From assembly GCA_050249415.1 (NCBI GenBank), contig JBFWQO010000015.1, forward strand, positions 1 through 64,000: a stretch of 64,000 bases of DNA. The letters run 5' to 3'. Origin of the DNA: CADEFQ01 sp050249415. GTDB taxonomy: Bacteria; Pseudomonadota; Gammaproteobacteria; Steroidobacterales; Steroidobacteraceae. The notes under the pieces are model-generated. The model searched no databases. It saw only the letters and a program-made list of their open reading frames with translations, and was not told where the DNA came from. How positions within the stretch are numbered: position 1 is the stretch's first letter; the number at the start of each line of letters is the position of its first letter. Positions 7,953 to 18,395 of the stretch are shown here, piece after piece. A program made the translations under genes and the position numbers.

Positions 7953-10856
7953 TTATAGACCGCCCCCTGCGAGCTCGCCCGGATCGCGCATCGCTGCGTC
8001 CCAGATTGCAGTGACTGCGGCACGCTCGCTGCGAAACTCCCCTGCGGGAACGATCGGCGGCGCGTCCGCGAGCGCGCGGTGGTGGATCCGTTCCCGGTAG
8101 AGCCGGTATGCGTGCGTCAACACATCCACGGTCGCCTGCGGTACGAGATCGGCCGATGCCACCGATTCGAGCTGGCGGATCGTGTCCGGATACAGCGCGA
8201 CGGGCGGATAGTCGCCCGCCCAGCGCAGCGCCCAGTACTGCGCGAGGAACTCGATATCCGCGATGCCACCGGGGTCCTGCTTCAGGTCGATGAGCCCTTC
8301 TCCCGCGCGCGACAGCTCGCGGCGCATCCGCTCGCGCATCGCGCGCACTTCCTCGCGCAGCGTGTCGCGACGCACGGCGGAGCGCAGGATCTCGAGCCGC
8401 TCGCGCTCGAACGCCTCGCAGATCTGCGGTGCTCCCGCGACCGCGCGGGCGTGCAGCAGCGCCTGGTGTTCCCACGTCCAGGCCTCCGTGCGCTGGTACG
8501 CCGCGAATGCCGCGATGCTCGTCACGAGCATGCCGCCCTTGCCGCTCGGTCGCAGGCGCATGTCGACCTCGTACAGGCGGCCCGCGGCCGAGTGCAGGGT
8601 GAGCAGGTGCACGATGCGCTGCGCGAGCCGCACGAAGAACACCTGGTTGTCGAGCGGCCTCGCGCCGTCGGTCTCTTCGTTTCCGCCGGCGGAGTCGTGC
8701 AGGAACACGAGATCGAGATCGGAGCTGTAGCCGAGCTCGATGCCGCCGAGCTTGCCGTACCCGACGGCGCCGACGCGTACCGCGCGCCGCGCATCGCCTT
8801 CGCCGCACATCGGGGTCCCGAACTGGGCGACGATCTGGCGCCAGCCGAGATCCATCGCATGCCCGACGATCAGTTCCGCGACGTCGGTCAGCCGGTCGCT
8901 GACGCGCATCACGGGCAGGCGCCCGGTCAGGTCCGCGACCGCGATACGAAACACGGCGGCGCGCTGGAAGTGCCGCAATGCTTCGACCTGCCGCTCCGGG
9001 TCGTCGTCGACGAGCTGCTGCATGCGCAGCTCGAGATCGTGCGCGAGCGCGGCGCGATCCGGCACCGCATCGAGGAGACGGTCGTCGAGCAGCTCATCGA
9101 GCAGCAGCGGGTGCGCGGCGATCTGCGCCGCGAGGAACTCCCCGTGTGCACACAGGTCGACGAGGCGCCGCCGCGCGAGCGGGCTCTCGTGCAGCAGCGC
9201 GAAATACACGGAGCGCGAGCCGATCGCCTCGAACACGCTGAGTACCCGCCGCAGCGTTTCCGTGGTGCCGCCGGCGGCGGCGATGTCCGTGACGACGGAC
9301 GGCATCAGCGCCCGCACGCGCTTGCGCCCCGCGGCATCGAGCCGTCGCTCGAGCATGGAGGCACCGAACTCGACGAGGAGGCGCGCGGCCTCGGGCGCAT
9401 CACGCAGGCCTGCTTCCGCGAGCGTCTGCTCCATGGCGCTGGCCCCGGACCGCTCACCGGACTCCCACAAGGGCCCGAGATCGACCGTGATCACGGGCTT
9501 GGCGCCGTTGGCGTCCGGCGCGAAAACGACCGCCTTGAACTGCGCCGAGACATGCCGGCGGTGTGTCGCGAGGGCCGGCACCAGTGCGTCCCAGGCGGGA
9601 AATCCCATGGCCGCCGCGATGCGCGCACGCGCGACGCGGTCGGTCGGCAACTCGTGCGTCTGTTCGTCCCCCAGCATCTGCAGCCGGTTCTCGAGACGGC
9701 GCAGGAAGCCGTACGCGTCGCGCAACTTCGCGACCGCACCCGGAGGCAATGTGCGCCCGCCCTCGATCACCCGCAGCGCCTCGAGGAGCGACGGCGTCTG
9801 CAGCCGTCGATCCTGGCCGCCGCGCACGAGCTGCAGCGCCTGCACGACGAACTCGATCTCGCGGATGCCGCCGGGCCCGAGCTTGATGTTGTCCTCGAGA
9901 TCGCGTCGTTGCACCTCGCGCTCGATCAGCCCCTTCATCTCGCGCAGCGATTCGAAGACGCCGAAGTCGAGATAGCGCCGGTAGACGAACGGGCGCACCG
10001 CGTTGGCCCGGATTTCGGCATAGGCTTCGGGCGCCGTGATGGCGCGCGCCTTCACCCAGGCATAGCGTTCCCAGGCGCGACCGTGGCGCAACAGGTAATC
10101 CTCGAACGAGGCGAAGCCCGCCGCGAGCGGCCCGCTGTCACCGAACGGTCGCAGCCGCATGTCGATGCGAAACACGAAGCCGTCGACCGTGCGCGCGTCG
10201 AGGAGACGGATCAGCAGCTGGCCGTGGCGCGTGAAGTACTCTTCGTTCGCGATGCGTCGCGCGCCGTCGGTTTCCCCGTGCTCGGGGTAGAGGAACACGA
10301 GGTCGATATCCGACGAGAAATTCAGCTCGCCGCCGCCGAGCTTGCCCATGCCGACGACCACTGGCGGCTGCGCGATGCCCTCTTCGCTGCGCGGAGTGCC
10401 GAAGCGGGCCGCGAGCGATCGCGTCGCGAAGTCGCTCGCCGAGCCGACGGCGGCATCGGCAAAGGCCGACAACGCCGCGAGCGTCTCGTCGAGGTCCGCC
10501 CAGCCGGCGAGGTCCCGCCACGCGATGCGCACCATCTCGCGGCGGCGCCAGTGACGGATCCACGACTGGTAGTGCGCCTCCTCCTCGATGCCCCGTGCGT
10601 CGTGCGCAAGGCGTGTGTAATCGACCGATGCACCCGGGACGTGCAGCGTATCGCCCTCGAGCAGCGACGGAATCAGGGGCGGGTGCCGGAGGCACGACTC
10701 CGCGACGAAGTCGCTGGCCGCGAACACGCGCGGCATCGATGCCGCAACGAGCGGCGATGCCGTGGCGAGCGCCTGCGCCACGCCGGGCAGTGCCACGATC
10801 TCGCGCAGCCTGTCCGCCGTGCGCGCCACGGCGGCATCGGCCGCAGTCGTCGCCAT
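7953..10856 (-). CDS. glnE: Bifunctional glutamine synthetase adenylyltransferase/deadenylase
   Basis: GlnE switches glutamine synthetase off by adenylylation and on by deadenylylation in response to PII and glutamine. The 967-residue product has the expected two nucleotidyltransferase domains: the N-terminal one with GMGKLGGGELNFSSDIDLVF (adenylyl-removing half) and the C-terminal one with GYGKLGGIELGYSSDLDLVF (transferase half). Both retain the G-S-x-DxD core, and GlnD-like linker helices separate them. Length agrees with E. coli GlnE (946). It starts 10 bases after the upstream lipoprotein gene, suggesting one transcript. No glnA, glnB or glnD is in the window. Confidence 0.95.
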   Translation of the reverse strand: MATTAADAAVARTADRLREIVALPGVAQALATASPLVAASMPRVFAASDFVAESCLRHPPLIPSLLEGDTLHVPGASVDYTRLAHDARGIEEEAHYQSWIRHWRRREMVRIAWRDLAGWADLDETLAALSAFADAAVGSASDFATRSLAARFGTPRSEEGIAQPPVVVGMGKLGGGELNFSSDIDLVFLYPEHGETDGARRIANEEYFTRHGQLLIRLLDARTVDGFVFRIDMRLRPFGDSGPLAAGFASFEDYLLRHGRAWERYAWVKARAITAPEAYAEIRANAVRPFVYRRYLDFGVFESLREMKGLIEREVQRRDLEDNIKLGPGGIREIEFVVQALQLVRGGQDRRLQTPSLLEALRVIEGGRTLPPGAVAKLRDAYGFLRRLENRLQMLGDEQTHELPTDRVARARIAAAMGFPAWDALVPALATHRRHVSAQFKAVVFAPDANGAKPVITVDLGPLWESGERSGASAMEQTLAEAGLRDAPEAARLLVEFGASMLERRLDAAGRKRVRALMPSVVTDIAAAGGTTETLRRVLSVFEAIGSRSVYFALLHESPLARRRLVDLCAHGEFLAAQIAAHPLLLDELLDDRLLDAVPDRAALAHDLELRMQQLVDDDPERQVEALRHFQRAAVFRIAVADLTGRLPVMRVSDRLTDVAELIVGHAMDLGWRQIVAQFGTPMCGEGDARRAVRVGAVGYGKLGGIELGYSSDLDLVFLHDSAGGNEETDGARPLDNQVFFVRLAQRIVHLLTLHSAAGRLYEVDMRLRPSGKGGMLVTSIAAFAAYQRTEAWTWEHQALLHARAVAGAPQICEAFERERLEILRSAVRRDTLREEVRAMRERMRRELSRAGEGLIDLKQDPGGIADIEFLAQYWALRWAGDYPPVALYPDTIRQLESVASADLVPQATVDVLTHAYRLYRERIHHRALADAPPIVPAGEFRSERAAVTAIWDAAMRDPGELAGGGL

Positions 10857-10866
10857 CAGGTCGTCA

Positions 10867-11721
10867 TCAGCGATAACGGTTGCCGCCTAGATCGCTGATC
10901 TGCGCCGAATCGAAGCGGCGCTGCAGGCCGTCGATCGATGCGCGCGAGAGGTATACCTGCGCGCCCTGCGACGCGTCGATCGAGGCCACGGCACCCCCGA
11001 CGTCGCTGTTGACGATGTGGACCTTGCCGCCGGCCACCGTGATCGCCGTGCCGCTCGCCGCTATGCGGCTGTTGGTGAGATACAGGTCGCATCCGTCCCG
11101 CACGATGAGCCCGTCACCGTCGAACGTGATGGCACGGTTGTCGATGTGCATCAGGCGCTCGCCTTCGCAGATCATCGGCTGGCTGCGCCGCTCGGCGCTG
11201 CCGGGTGCGTGCACGGCCGCCGCGGCCGCCGTGCCTGCCTCGCCACCCGGGGCGGGAGCCGTCGCGCTCGCGATGGAAACCCCGGGGCCCGTGATGCTGA
11301 TGCGCCCGGCGTCGCGCGTCACCGTGATGCCGTTGTGGCCCGCGCCTCCGGTCGCCTCCGGCGCTGTCTCAGCCTCACCGGCCGGGCCCTCCTGTGCCAT
11401 GGTGTCCGGTTCCTCCGCGTCGGTGGCCCCAGGCACGGGCAGCGGCGCGGCTGCCGGCGCCGACGTCTTCGCAACGCCGGGCGGGGCCGCGATGACATCG
11501 TTCACGCTGACGGTGTACAGCTCGCCGCCGTGATGCATCCGCACCGTGAATACGCCCTTTGGATCGACGGCCACGACATCCAGGCCCGGGTTGCGCGCGA
11601 GTGCCTCCCGGGTCCATTCGATCTGTGCCTGCCCGGGCGCATTTTCGCGTGCGCAGGCCGCAGCCAGGGCAACCGCCACCACCGGCATCAGCCTGCGCAA
11701 CGCGCCCGTTATACTTGACAT
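10867..11721 (-). CDS. Predicted lipoprotein with beta-helix-like C-terminal half
   Basis: A 284-residue exported protein. The N terminus (MSSITGALRRLMPVVAVALA then AAC) looks like a lipoprotein signal with Cys at about residue 22. A low-complexity Ala/Pro/Glu region spans the middle. The last 120 residues contain short repeated strands such as RLMHIDNRAITFDGDGLIV, DLYLTNSRI and GGKVHIVNSDVGG, like a small right-handed beta helix. The start at 11721 is supported by GGGAGG six bases upstream; a longer frame to 11811 lacks this. It overlaps nothing but precedes glnE by 10 bases. I do not recognise a named family and propose no function. Confidence 0.65.
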   Translation of the reverse strand: MSSITGALRRLMPVVAVALAAACARENAPGQAQIEWTREALARNPGLDVVAVDPKGVFTVRMHHGGELYTVSVNDVIAAPPGVAKTSAPAAAPLPVPGATDAEEPDTMAQEGPAGEAETAPEATGGAGHNGITVTRDAGRISITGPGVSIASATAPAPGGEAGTAAAAAVHAPGSAERRSQPMICEGERLMHIDNRAITFDGDGLIVRDGCDLYLTNSRIAASGTAITVAGGKVHIVNSDVGGAVASIDASQGAQVYLSRASIDGLQRRFDSAQISDLGGNRYR

Positions 11722-11809
11722 ACTTGCCTCCCGCGCCACGGTGAGCATCGCGTGAATATACGCCGCTGCTTCGCCTGTTGCGCGCCTGCCACCCCCGACT
11801 GGAGCACAC

Positions 11810-13195
11810 ATGCCGCACCGTCATCCCGCCCCGCTCGCCGTCGCCCTCTGCGCGCCGTTGCTGCTCGTTTCGGCGTTGCCCGCCCGCGCGGCCGCGACGC
11901 AGTCCGCCGCAGCGCTCGAACTGCTGGAGAAATCGGTGAGCTTTCGCACCGTCGAAGGCCAGGGCCAGGTACCCGCCTATGCGGCGTACCTCGCGCAGCA
12001 ACTCGAGGCCGGGGGCATCCCCGCGGCGGACATCCACATCGAACGTATCGGCGAGACCGCGACGCTGGTCGCGCGCTACCGCGGCACGGGCAAGAAGCGC
12101 CCGCTCGTCATTTCCGATCACATGGATGTCGTCGAAGCACGGGCCGAGGACTGGGACCGCGACCCGTTCACCCCGGTCGTCGAGAACGGCTATCTCTACG
12201 GTCGCGGCGCCGACGACAACAAGTTCGACGTCGCGATGGTGGTCACGACGATCCGGCAATTGAAGGCCGAGGGGTTCGAGCCGAGCCGGGACATCATCCT
12301 CGCGTTCTCGGGCGATGAAGAGACTTCGATGCGGACGACGCGTGTGCTCGCCAGCCAGTTCCCGGATGCGGAATTCGTGCTGAACGGCGACGGCGGCGGC
12401 GGCAAACTCGCGACCGACAACACGCCGCTCGTCTACGACCTGCAGGCGGGCGAGAAGACCTACGCGGACTTCGACATCAGCTTCACGAACCCCGGTGGCC
12501 ATTCGAGCCGGCCCGCCGGCAAGAATGCCATCGCGCAGCTCGCGCGCGCGATCGACCGCATCGCCGCCTTTCACTTCCCGTACATGCGGAGCGAACTCAC
12601 GCGCGCGTCGCTCGAGGCGACGGGAAAGCGTACGCCCGGGCCGCTCGGCGAGGCGATGCTGCGATTCGCCGCGACCGGTGACGCGGCCGCGGCCGCGGTA
12701 CTCGCCGCCCATCCGGATACCGTCGGCCAGATCGGCACGACCTGCGTGCCGACGATGCTGCGCGGCGGCCATGCGCACAACGCGCTGCCACAATCGGCGA
12801 CGGTTTCCGTGAACTGCCGGATCTTCCCCGGCGTCAGTGTCGAGAGCGTGCGCGCCACGCTGGTGGACGTCGTGGCCGACCCCGAGGCGACCGTCACGAC
12901 GCTCGACGACCCGACCGCCAGCGACGCCTCCCCGCTGCGTGCCGACATCATCGCGGCCGTCACGAAGGCTGTCCACGCGCGCGCGCCTGGCCTGCCGATC
13001 GTGCCGAGCATGAGCGCCGGCGCCACCGACAGCCTGCACTTCCGTGCGGCGGGGATTCCGTCCTATGGCGTTTCCGCACTGTTCATGCGCTCGGAGGATG
13101 CCTACGCGCACGGCCTCAATGAGCGCGTGCCGCTCGCCGCGATCGACGGCGCGCTCGTGCAGTGGCATACGCTCCTGACCGAACTCGCGAAGTAG
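11810..13195 (+). CDS. Secreted M20 family metallopeptidase
   Basis: This 461-residue enzyme belongs to the M20/M28 di-zinc aminoacylase/carboxypeptidase group. A cleavable signal peptide (LAVALCAPLLLVSALPARA) sends it to the periplasm. Metal and catalytic residues are in place: SDHMDVV (His104, Asp106), GRGADDNK (bridging Asp), GDEET (catalytic Glu and ligand), and a late His in YAHGLNERV. A dimerisation domain around FTNPGGHSSRPAGKNAI is also typical. The substrate is probably a peptide or acylated amino acid; sequence does not decide. GGAG precedes the ATG. It is transcribed alone, divergent from the lipoprotein-glnE unit. Confidence 0.87.
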   Translation: MPHRHPAPLAVALCAPLLLVSALPARAAATQSAAALELLEKSVSFRTVEGQGQVPAYAAYLAQQLEAGGIPAADIHIERIGETATLVARYRGTGKKRPLVISDHMDVVEARAEDWDRDPFTPVVENGYLYGRGADDNKFDVAMVVTTIRQLKAEGFEPSRDIILAFSGDEETSMRTTRVLASQFPDAEFVLNGDGGGGKLATDNTPLVYDLQAGEKTYADFDISFTNPGGHSSRPAGKNAIAQLARAIDRIAAFHFPYMRSELTRASLEATGKRTPGPLGEAMLRFAATGDAAAAAVLAAHPDTVGQIGTTCVPTMLRGGHAHNALPQSATVSVNCRIFPGVSVESVRATLVDVVADPEATVTTLDDPTASDASPLRADIIAAVTKAVHARAPGLPIVPSMSAGATDSLHFRAAGIPSYGVSALFMRSEDAYAHGLNERVPLAAIDGALVQWHTLLTELAK

Positions 13196-13201
13196 CCGGC
13201 C

Positions 13202-13228
13202 AAAAAAAAAGCCCCGCATAGCGGGGCT
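13202..13228 (-). terminator. Rho-independent terminator, leftward
   Basis: AGCCCCGC (13210-13217), a three-base loop and GCGGGGCT (13221-13228) form an 8-bp stem. The adjacent A-run at 13202-13210 becomes a U-tract on the minus strand. It lies 155 bases beyond the VOC gene stop and is a second version of the groL terminator at 13935-13965. Confidence 0.85.
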
Positions 13229-13272
13229 CGAGGCATTGCGCGGAAACGGGGGTCGATGTTCCGCGGCTTTCG
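13202..13272. repeat. Direct repeat A of the groL 3' module
   Basis: Terminator hairpin plus the following bases match 13935-14007. Positions 13236-13272 and 13971-14007 are identical over 37 bases except one. The two copies bracket the VOC gene and a palindromic element. Confidence 0.85.
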
Positions 13273-13382
13273 GGGAGGGGTCGGCGCGATACGCCGGCTC
13301 TCCCGTAACTTGCAGTGGATAGACTACGCCATTCGCGTGAAAGTTCCCTTACGAGCAAATACCTAGGGTAATTCCTGCAAAA

Positions 13383-13853
13383 TCATCGAAATGCGTTGAC
13401 CTCCATGTAGATCCCGTTCGGGTCGAACAGGGACATCGTCCGCAGCTTGATCACCCCCTGCCCGTCATTGCGCGGGACCTCCCAGTCGACCGGCGGCGTC
13501 ACGATCGTGGCGCCGCGGGCCCGGGCGCGCTCGTGGATGCCGTCGAGGTCCTTCGCCTCGATCACGAGTATCGCCTCGCCCATCGAAACGCGGGTGCGGC
13601 CGGTCCTCACGGCCGTGTCGAACGGCGGCTCGAGGTACTGCATGAGCCCGAGCATGCCGATGTGCGGGTCCTCGGCCTTGATCAGCACGAGGTGGGCGCG
13701 CGCACCGTCGGGGGCCGCCGGCGGGAAGCGCCTGTCGACCGACAACTCCTGGTCATACCAGCGCGTCCAGCCGAACACCTCGACAAAAAACTTCGCCGCA
13801 GCCTCGGCGTCCGGCACGAGAAAGGTCGTGCGCCTCAGGATGGCATCGGTCAT
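13383..13853 (-). CDS. VOC superfamily (glyoxalase-like) protein
   Basis: A 156-residue single-chain vicinal-oxygen-chelate protein with two beta-alpha-beta-beta-beta modules. The first starts LRRTTFLVPDAEAAAKFFVE and the second contains GEAILVIEAKDLDGIHERAR and ends SLFDPNGIYMEVNAF; the terminal Glu in YMEV is a usual metal ligand position. Members include lactoylglutathione lyases, dioxygenases and resistance proteins, so the reaction is not assigned. The gene lies downstream of groL in the same direction but is separated from it by a terminator and a long palindrome, and the same terminator module is repeated after it. It therefore looks like an inserted cassette rather than part of the groESL operon. 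Confidence 0.8.
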   Translation of the reverse strand: MTDAILRRTTFLVPDAEAAAKFFVEVFGWTRWYDQELSVDRRFPPAAPDGARAHLVLIKAEDPHIGMLGLMQYLEPPFDTAVRTGRTRVSMGEAILVIEAKDLDGIHERARARGATIVTPPVDWEVPRNDGQGVIKLRTMSLFDPNGIYMEVNAFR

Positions 13854-13868
13854 CCACGAAGAATACAG

Positions 13869-13931
13869 GGTGCCGGGGCTTCGGTTATTCGGTTATTGCT
13901 TCAATAACCGAATAACCGAAGCCCCGGCACC
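13869..13931. repeat. Long palindrome, copy 1
   Basis: Perfect 30-bp inverted repeat (13869-13898 and 13902-13931) with a 3-base loop. The arm reads GGTGCCGGGGCTTCGG, then two CGGTTATT units overlapping by position. It lies between the groL terminator and the start of the VOC gene. This copy has TTATTCGG where the other three have TTGTTCGG. Confidence 0.95.
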
Positions 13932-13934
13932 ATG

Positions 13935-13965
13935 AAAAAAGAAGCCCCGCACGGGGCGGGGCTTC
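13935..13965 (-). terminator. groL: Rho-independent terminator of groSL
   Basis: GAAGCCCCGC (13941-13950) and GCGGGGCTTC (13956-13965) form a 10-bp stem with a 5-base loop, followed on the minus strand by six U residues (13935-13940). It is 55 bases past the groL stop. Confidence 0.9.
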
Positions 13966-14007
13966 GAGGGTTGCGCGGAAACGGGGGTCGATGTTCCGCG
14001 ACTTTCG
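13935..14007. repeat. Direct repeat B of the groL 3' module
   Basis: This is the copy next to groL, matching repeat A at 13202-13272. Besides the terminator it holds a smaller stem, CGCGGAA paired with TTCCGCG, in the conserved 37-base stretch at 13971-14007. It is probably the original of the pair, since it directly follows the groL stop. Confidence 0.8.
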
Positions 14008-14019
14008 AACCGGTCGTTC

Positions 14020-15654
<1,635 letters not shown>

Positions 15655-15655
15655 G

Positions 15656-15949
15656 TTATTTGCCCTCGATCACGGCCATGACGTCTTCTTCGCGCATGAC
15701 GAGCAGATCCTCGCCATCGACCTTGACCTCAGTGCCGCTGTACTTGCCGAAGAGAATCTTGTCGCCGACCTTGACGTCGAGCGGACGGACGCTGCCGTCT
15801 TCGAGAATCTTGCCCTTGCCGATCGCAACGACCTTGCCCTGGACGGGCTTTTCGGCCGCGGTATCGGGAATCACGATGCCACCCGGTGAGGTACGCTCCT
15901 CATCCAGGCGCTTCACGATGACGCGGTCATGAAGCGGACGAATCTTCAT
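15656..15949 (-). CDS. groS: Co-chaperonin GroES
   Basis: The 97-residue lid protein of the GroEL machine. It starts MKIRPLHDRVIVKRLDEE and carries the mobile loop TSPGGIVIPDTAAEKP and the beta-hairpin roof region. The ribosome site AGGAG lies 9 bases upstream of ATG 15949. It is the first gene of the groSL operon, and the non-coding leader of about 60-90 bases upstream contains the CIRCE-like operator. Confidence 0.98.
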   Translation of the reverse strand: MKIRPLHDRVIVKRLDEERTSPGGIVIPDTAAEKPVQGKVVAIGKGKILEDGSVRPLDVKVGDKILFGKYSGTEVKVDGEDLLVMREEDVMAVIEGK

Positions 15950-16010
15950 GGAAAACGCTCCTGCGAGACTGTGTTTGGTGACTGTTTCGATGTTCGCCGG
16001 GGCGGTTGTG

Positions 16011-16037
16011 TTAGCACTCTCCCCGATTGGCTGCTAA
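16011..16037 (-). promoter_or_regulatory. CIRCE-like operator of groSL
   Basis: TTAGCACTC, nine bases, then GGCTGCTAA. The CIRCE consensus is TTAGCACTC-N9-GAGTGCTAA, so one arm is perfect and the other matches 7 of 9. HrcA repression of groSL is the expected role. hrcA itself is not in the window. Confidence 0.8.
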
Positions 16038-16064
16038 TGATAGGGTCCGCGCGCGGGATTTCAA
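16037..16064 (-). promoter_or_regulatory. groSL promoter (sigma70/sigma32-like)
   Basis: On the minus strand TTGAAA (16059-16064) and TATCAT (16037-16042) are 16 bases apart. The same bases read CTTGAAA and CCCTATCAT, close to the heat-shock sigma32 pattern. The -10 element touches the CIRCE-like operator, so repressor binding would block initiation. Confidence 0.65.
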
Positions 16065-16161
16065 GACTTGACACGTAGTGGCTTTACATAATGCGAACGT
16101 GAACCTCCAATTAGGCGGTAGCTCCAAGGAATGCCAGTTCCACGTCGCTTAGGATGACCGG

Positions 16162-18390
16162 ATGCCGACTTTGAACCGCGCTGCGCGCATCGCTGCAGCC
16201 CTCCCGTTCCTGTGGCTGCTGGCCGTTGCACCGGCCATCGCCGCCGACGAGTTCCTCGCCCCCGAGGCGGCCTACCGGTACACCATCGACAGCGACGGGC
16301 AGCAGATCGTCGTGCACTGGGACGTCGCTCGCGGCTACTACCTCTATCGCAAGCGCATGGGCCTCGCGACCAGTGCGCCCGGGGTGACCTTCGGCGAGCC
16401 TGTCTACCCCCAAGGGGAGCTGCACACCGATGAGTACTTCGGCGAGCAGGAGATCTATCGCGGCCGCTTCGATGTTGCGGTACCCCTCACGCTCGCACCT
16501 GGGCAGGGCGCAGGCCCTGTCAGGGTGCCGCTCACGCTGAAGTTGCAAGGCTGCGCCGACGCCGGGCTGTGCTATCCGCCCACGACTTGGCAGACGACAG
16601 TCGAGGTTCCGGTAAAGGACACGGGGACGGGCAGCGGCGAGGCGACCGGCGCGACACGCAGCATCGACGCCCTCATTGCGCGTTCGCGAGGCGCATCCGG
16701 CAGCGCCGCGGGCGGCGACGAGTTCCTCGACCCCGACATCGCGTTCCGCCTCGTGGCGGCGAGCGACGGCGCGGACCGCGTGCAACTCGCCTGGGAAATT
16801 GCGCCGGGGTATTACCTCTATCGCAATCGCCTCGACGTCAGGACGACGGGCAGCGGCGCGACCCTCGGCCAGCTGGCGCTGCCGAAGGGCGAGATCCACA
16901 CCGACGAGTACTTCGGCGAGCAGGAGATCTACCGCGACGAGCTCATCGCGCGCATTCCGGTCGCCCGCGCGGGTGGAAGCGCGCTCTCGCTGCCGATTGC
17001 CGTGACCTACCAGGGGTGCGCGGACGCGGGGCTCTGTTATCCGCCCATCACGAAGACGCTGCAGGTGGATTTACCCGCCGGTGGAACAATGTCTGGCGAT
17101 TCGGGCGAATTCGTATCGAAGCAGGACTGGATGGCGGGCTTCATCCGTACCGGCAACCTGCTGCTCGTCATCGGGTTCTTCTTCGGCGCGGGTCTCCTGC
17201 TCGCGTTCACGCCGTGCGTGCTGCCCATGGTGCCGATCCTCTCCGGCATCATCGCGGGCCAGGGCAAGGACGTCACGACGCGACGCGCCTTCTTCCTGTC
17301 GCTGAGCTACGTGCTCGGCATGGCGTTCACCTACACGCTCGCGGGCATTGCCGCGGCAGCGGCCGGGGCGCAGGTGCAGGCGGCGTTCCAGCAGCCGTGG
17401 ATCGTCACCGTATTTGCGCTCCTCTTCGTCGTCCTCGCGTTGTCGATGTTCGGGCTCTTTACGATCCAGATGCCGGCCGCGATCCAGACGCGCCTCGCCG
17501 ATGCGAGCAACCGGCGGCGCGCGGGCACCTTCGGCGGCGTCGCCGCCATGGGCGCGCTGTCGGCGCTGATCGTGACGACCTGCGTGGCGCCCGCGCTCGT
17601 CGCGACACTCGCGGTGATCGGCCAGAGCGGCAATGTCGTGCGCGGCGGCCTCGCACTGTTCGCGATGAGCCTCGGCATGGGCGCGCCGCTCCTCGTCGTG
17701 GGCGCCTCCGCGGGCAAGCTCCTGCCGAAGGCGGGTGGCTGGATGGACACCGTGAAACGCGCGTTCGGCGTACTCTTCCTGCTCGTCGCGGCGTGGATGC
17801 TCGGTCGCATCGTTCCGGGGCGTATCGCGCTGCTCCTGTGGGCCGCCACCGCGTTTTCGGCCGTGTGGGTGTGCTGGCGCGCGATCGCACAGACCCGGCG
17901 CCGGTGGATCCCCCGCGTGGCAGGCGCGGCAGCAGGGGTCTACGGGCTCGTGCTGCTCGCGGGGGCCGCGCTCGGGGGCAGCGACCCGCTCGCGCCGATT
18001 CCCCAGCTGGCGGCGCGGCACCCGGAGTTGCAGTTCCGCACCGTGAAGACGGTGACCGATCTCGAGGCGGAGATCGCCGCGGCACGCACGGCCGGCCGCC
18101 CGCTGATGCTCGATTTCTACGCCGACTGGTGCGTCTCGTGCAAAGAGATGGAGAAGTACACGTTCGGCGAGCCGGCCGTACAGGCGGCGCTCGCCCGCGC
18201 AGTGCTGCTTCGCGCCGACGTCACCGCGAACGACCCCGAGGATCAGGCGCTCCTCGAGCACTTCGGGATTTACGGGCCGCCGACCATTGCGTTCTACGGC
18301 GCGGACGGGGTCGAGCGGCGCAACTTCAGGGTCGTCGGCTACATGAAAGCCGCGGAATTCGCGCCCCTCGCGACCCGGGCCATGGAGTAG
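16162..18390 (+). CDS. dsbD: Thiol:disulfide interchange protein DsbD with two alpha domains
   Basis: DsbD carries electrons from cytoplasmic thioredoxin across the inner membrane to periplasmic DsbC, DsbG and CcmG-like partners. This protein is 742 residues against about 565 in E. coli, because the N-terminal alpha domain occurs twice (about residues 28-150 and 190-305). Both copies keep the Cys pair in GCADAGLCYPP. The membrane domain follows with Cys in TPCVLPMVPIL and TTCVAPALVATL, then a C-terminal thioredoxin domain with DWCVSCKEME. The signal peptide is PFLWLLAVAPAIAADE. AGGATGA lies upstream of ATG 16162. It is divergent from groSL and transcribed alone; a long palindrome begins 5 bases after the stop. 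Confidence 0.93.
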   Translation: MPTLNRAARIAAALPFLWLLAVAPAIAADEFLAPEAAYRYTIDSDGQQIVVHWDVARGYYLYRKRMGLATSAPGVTFGEPVYPQGELHTDEYFGEQEIYRGRFDVAVPLTLAPGQGAGPVRVPLTLKLQGCADAGLCYPPTTWQTTVEVPVKDTGTGSGEATGATRSIDALIARSRGASGSAAGGDEFLDPDIAFRLVAASDGADRVQLAWEIAPGYYLYRNRLDVRTTGSGATLGQLALPKGEIHTDEYFGEQEIYRDELIARIPVARAGGSALSLPIAVTYQGCADAGLCYPPITKTLQVDLPAGGTMSGDSGEFVSKQDWMAGFIRTGNLLLVIGFFFGAGLLLAFTPCVLPMVPILSGIIAGQGKDVTTRRAFFLSLSYVLGMAFTYTLAGIAAAAAGAQVQAAFQQPWIVTVFALLFVVLALSMFGLFTIQMPAAIQTRLADASNRRRAGTFGGVAAMGALSALIVTTCVAPALVATLAVIGQSGNVVRGGLALFAMSLGMGAPLLVVGASAGKLLPKAGGWMDTVKRAFGVLFLLVAAWMLGRIVPGRIALLLWAATAFSAVWVCWRAIAQTRRRWIPRVAGAAAGVYGLVLLAGAALGGSDPLAPIPQLAARHPELQFRTVKTVTDLEAEIAAARTAGRPLMLDFYADWCVSCKEMEKYTFGEPAVQAALARAVLLRADVTANDPEDQALLEHFGIYGPPTIAFYGADGVERRNFRVVGYMKAAEFAPLATRAME

Positions 18391-18395
18391 GACCT

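Noticed and set aside
8079..10898. Long rightward open frame (939 codons) opposite glnE
   Set aside because: It mirrors glnE on the other strand, a usual effect of high GC at third codon positions; its product is Arg/His/Ala-rich with no recognisable domain.
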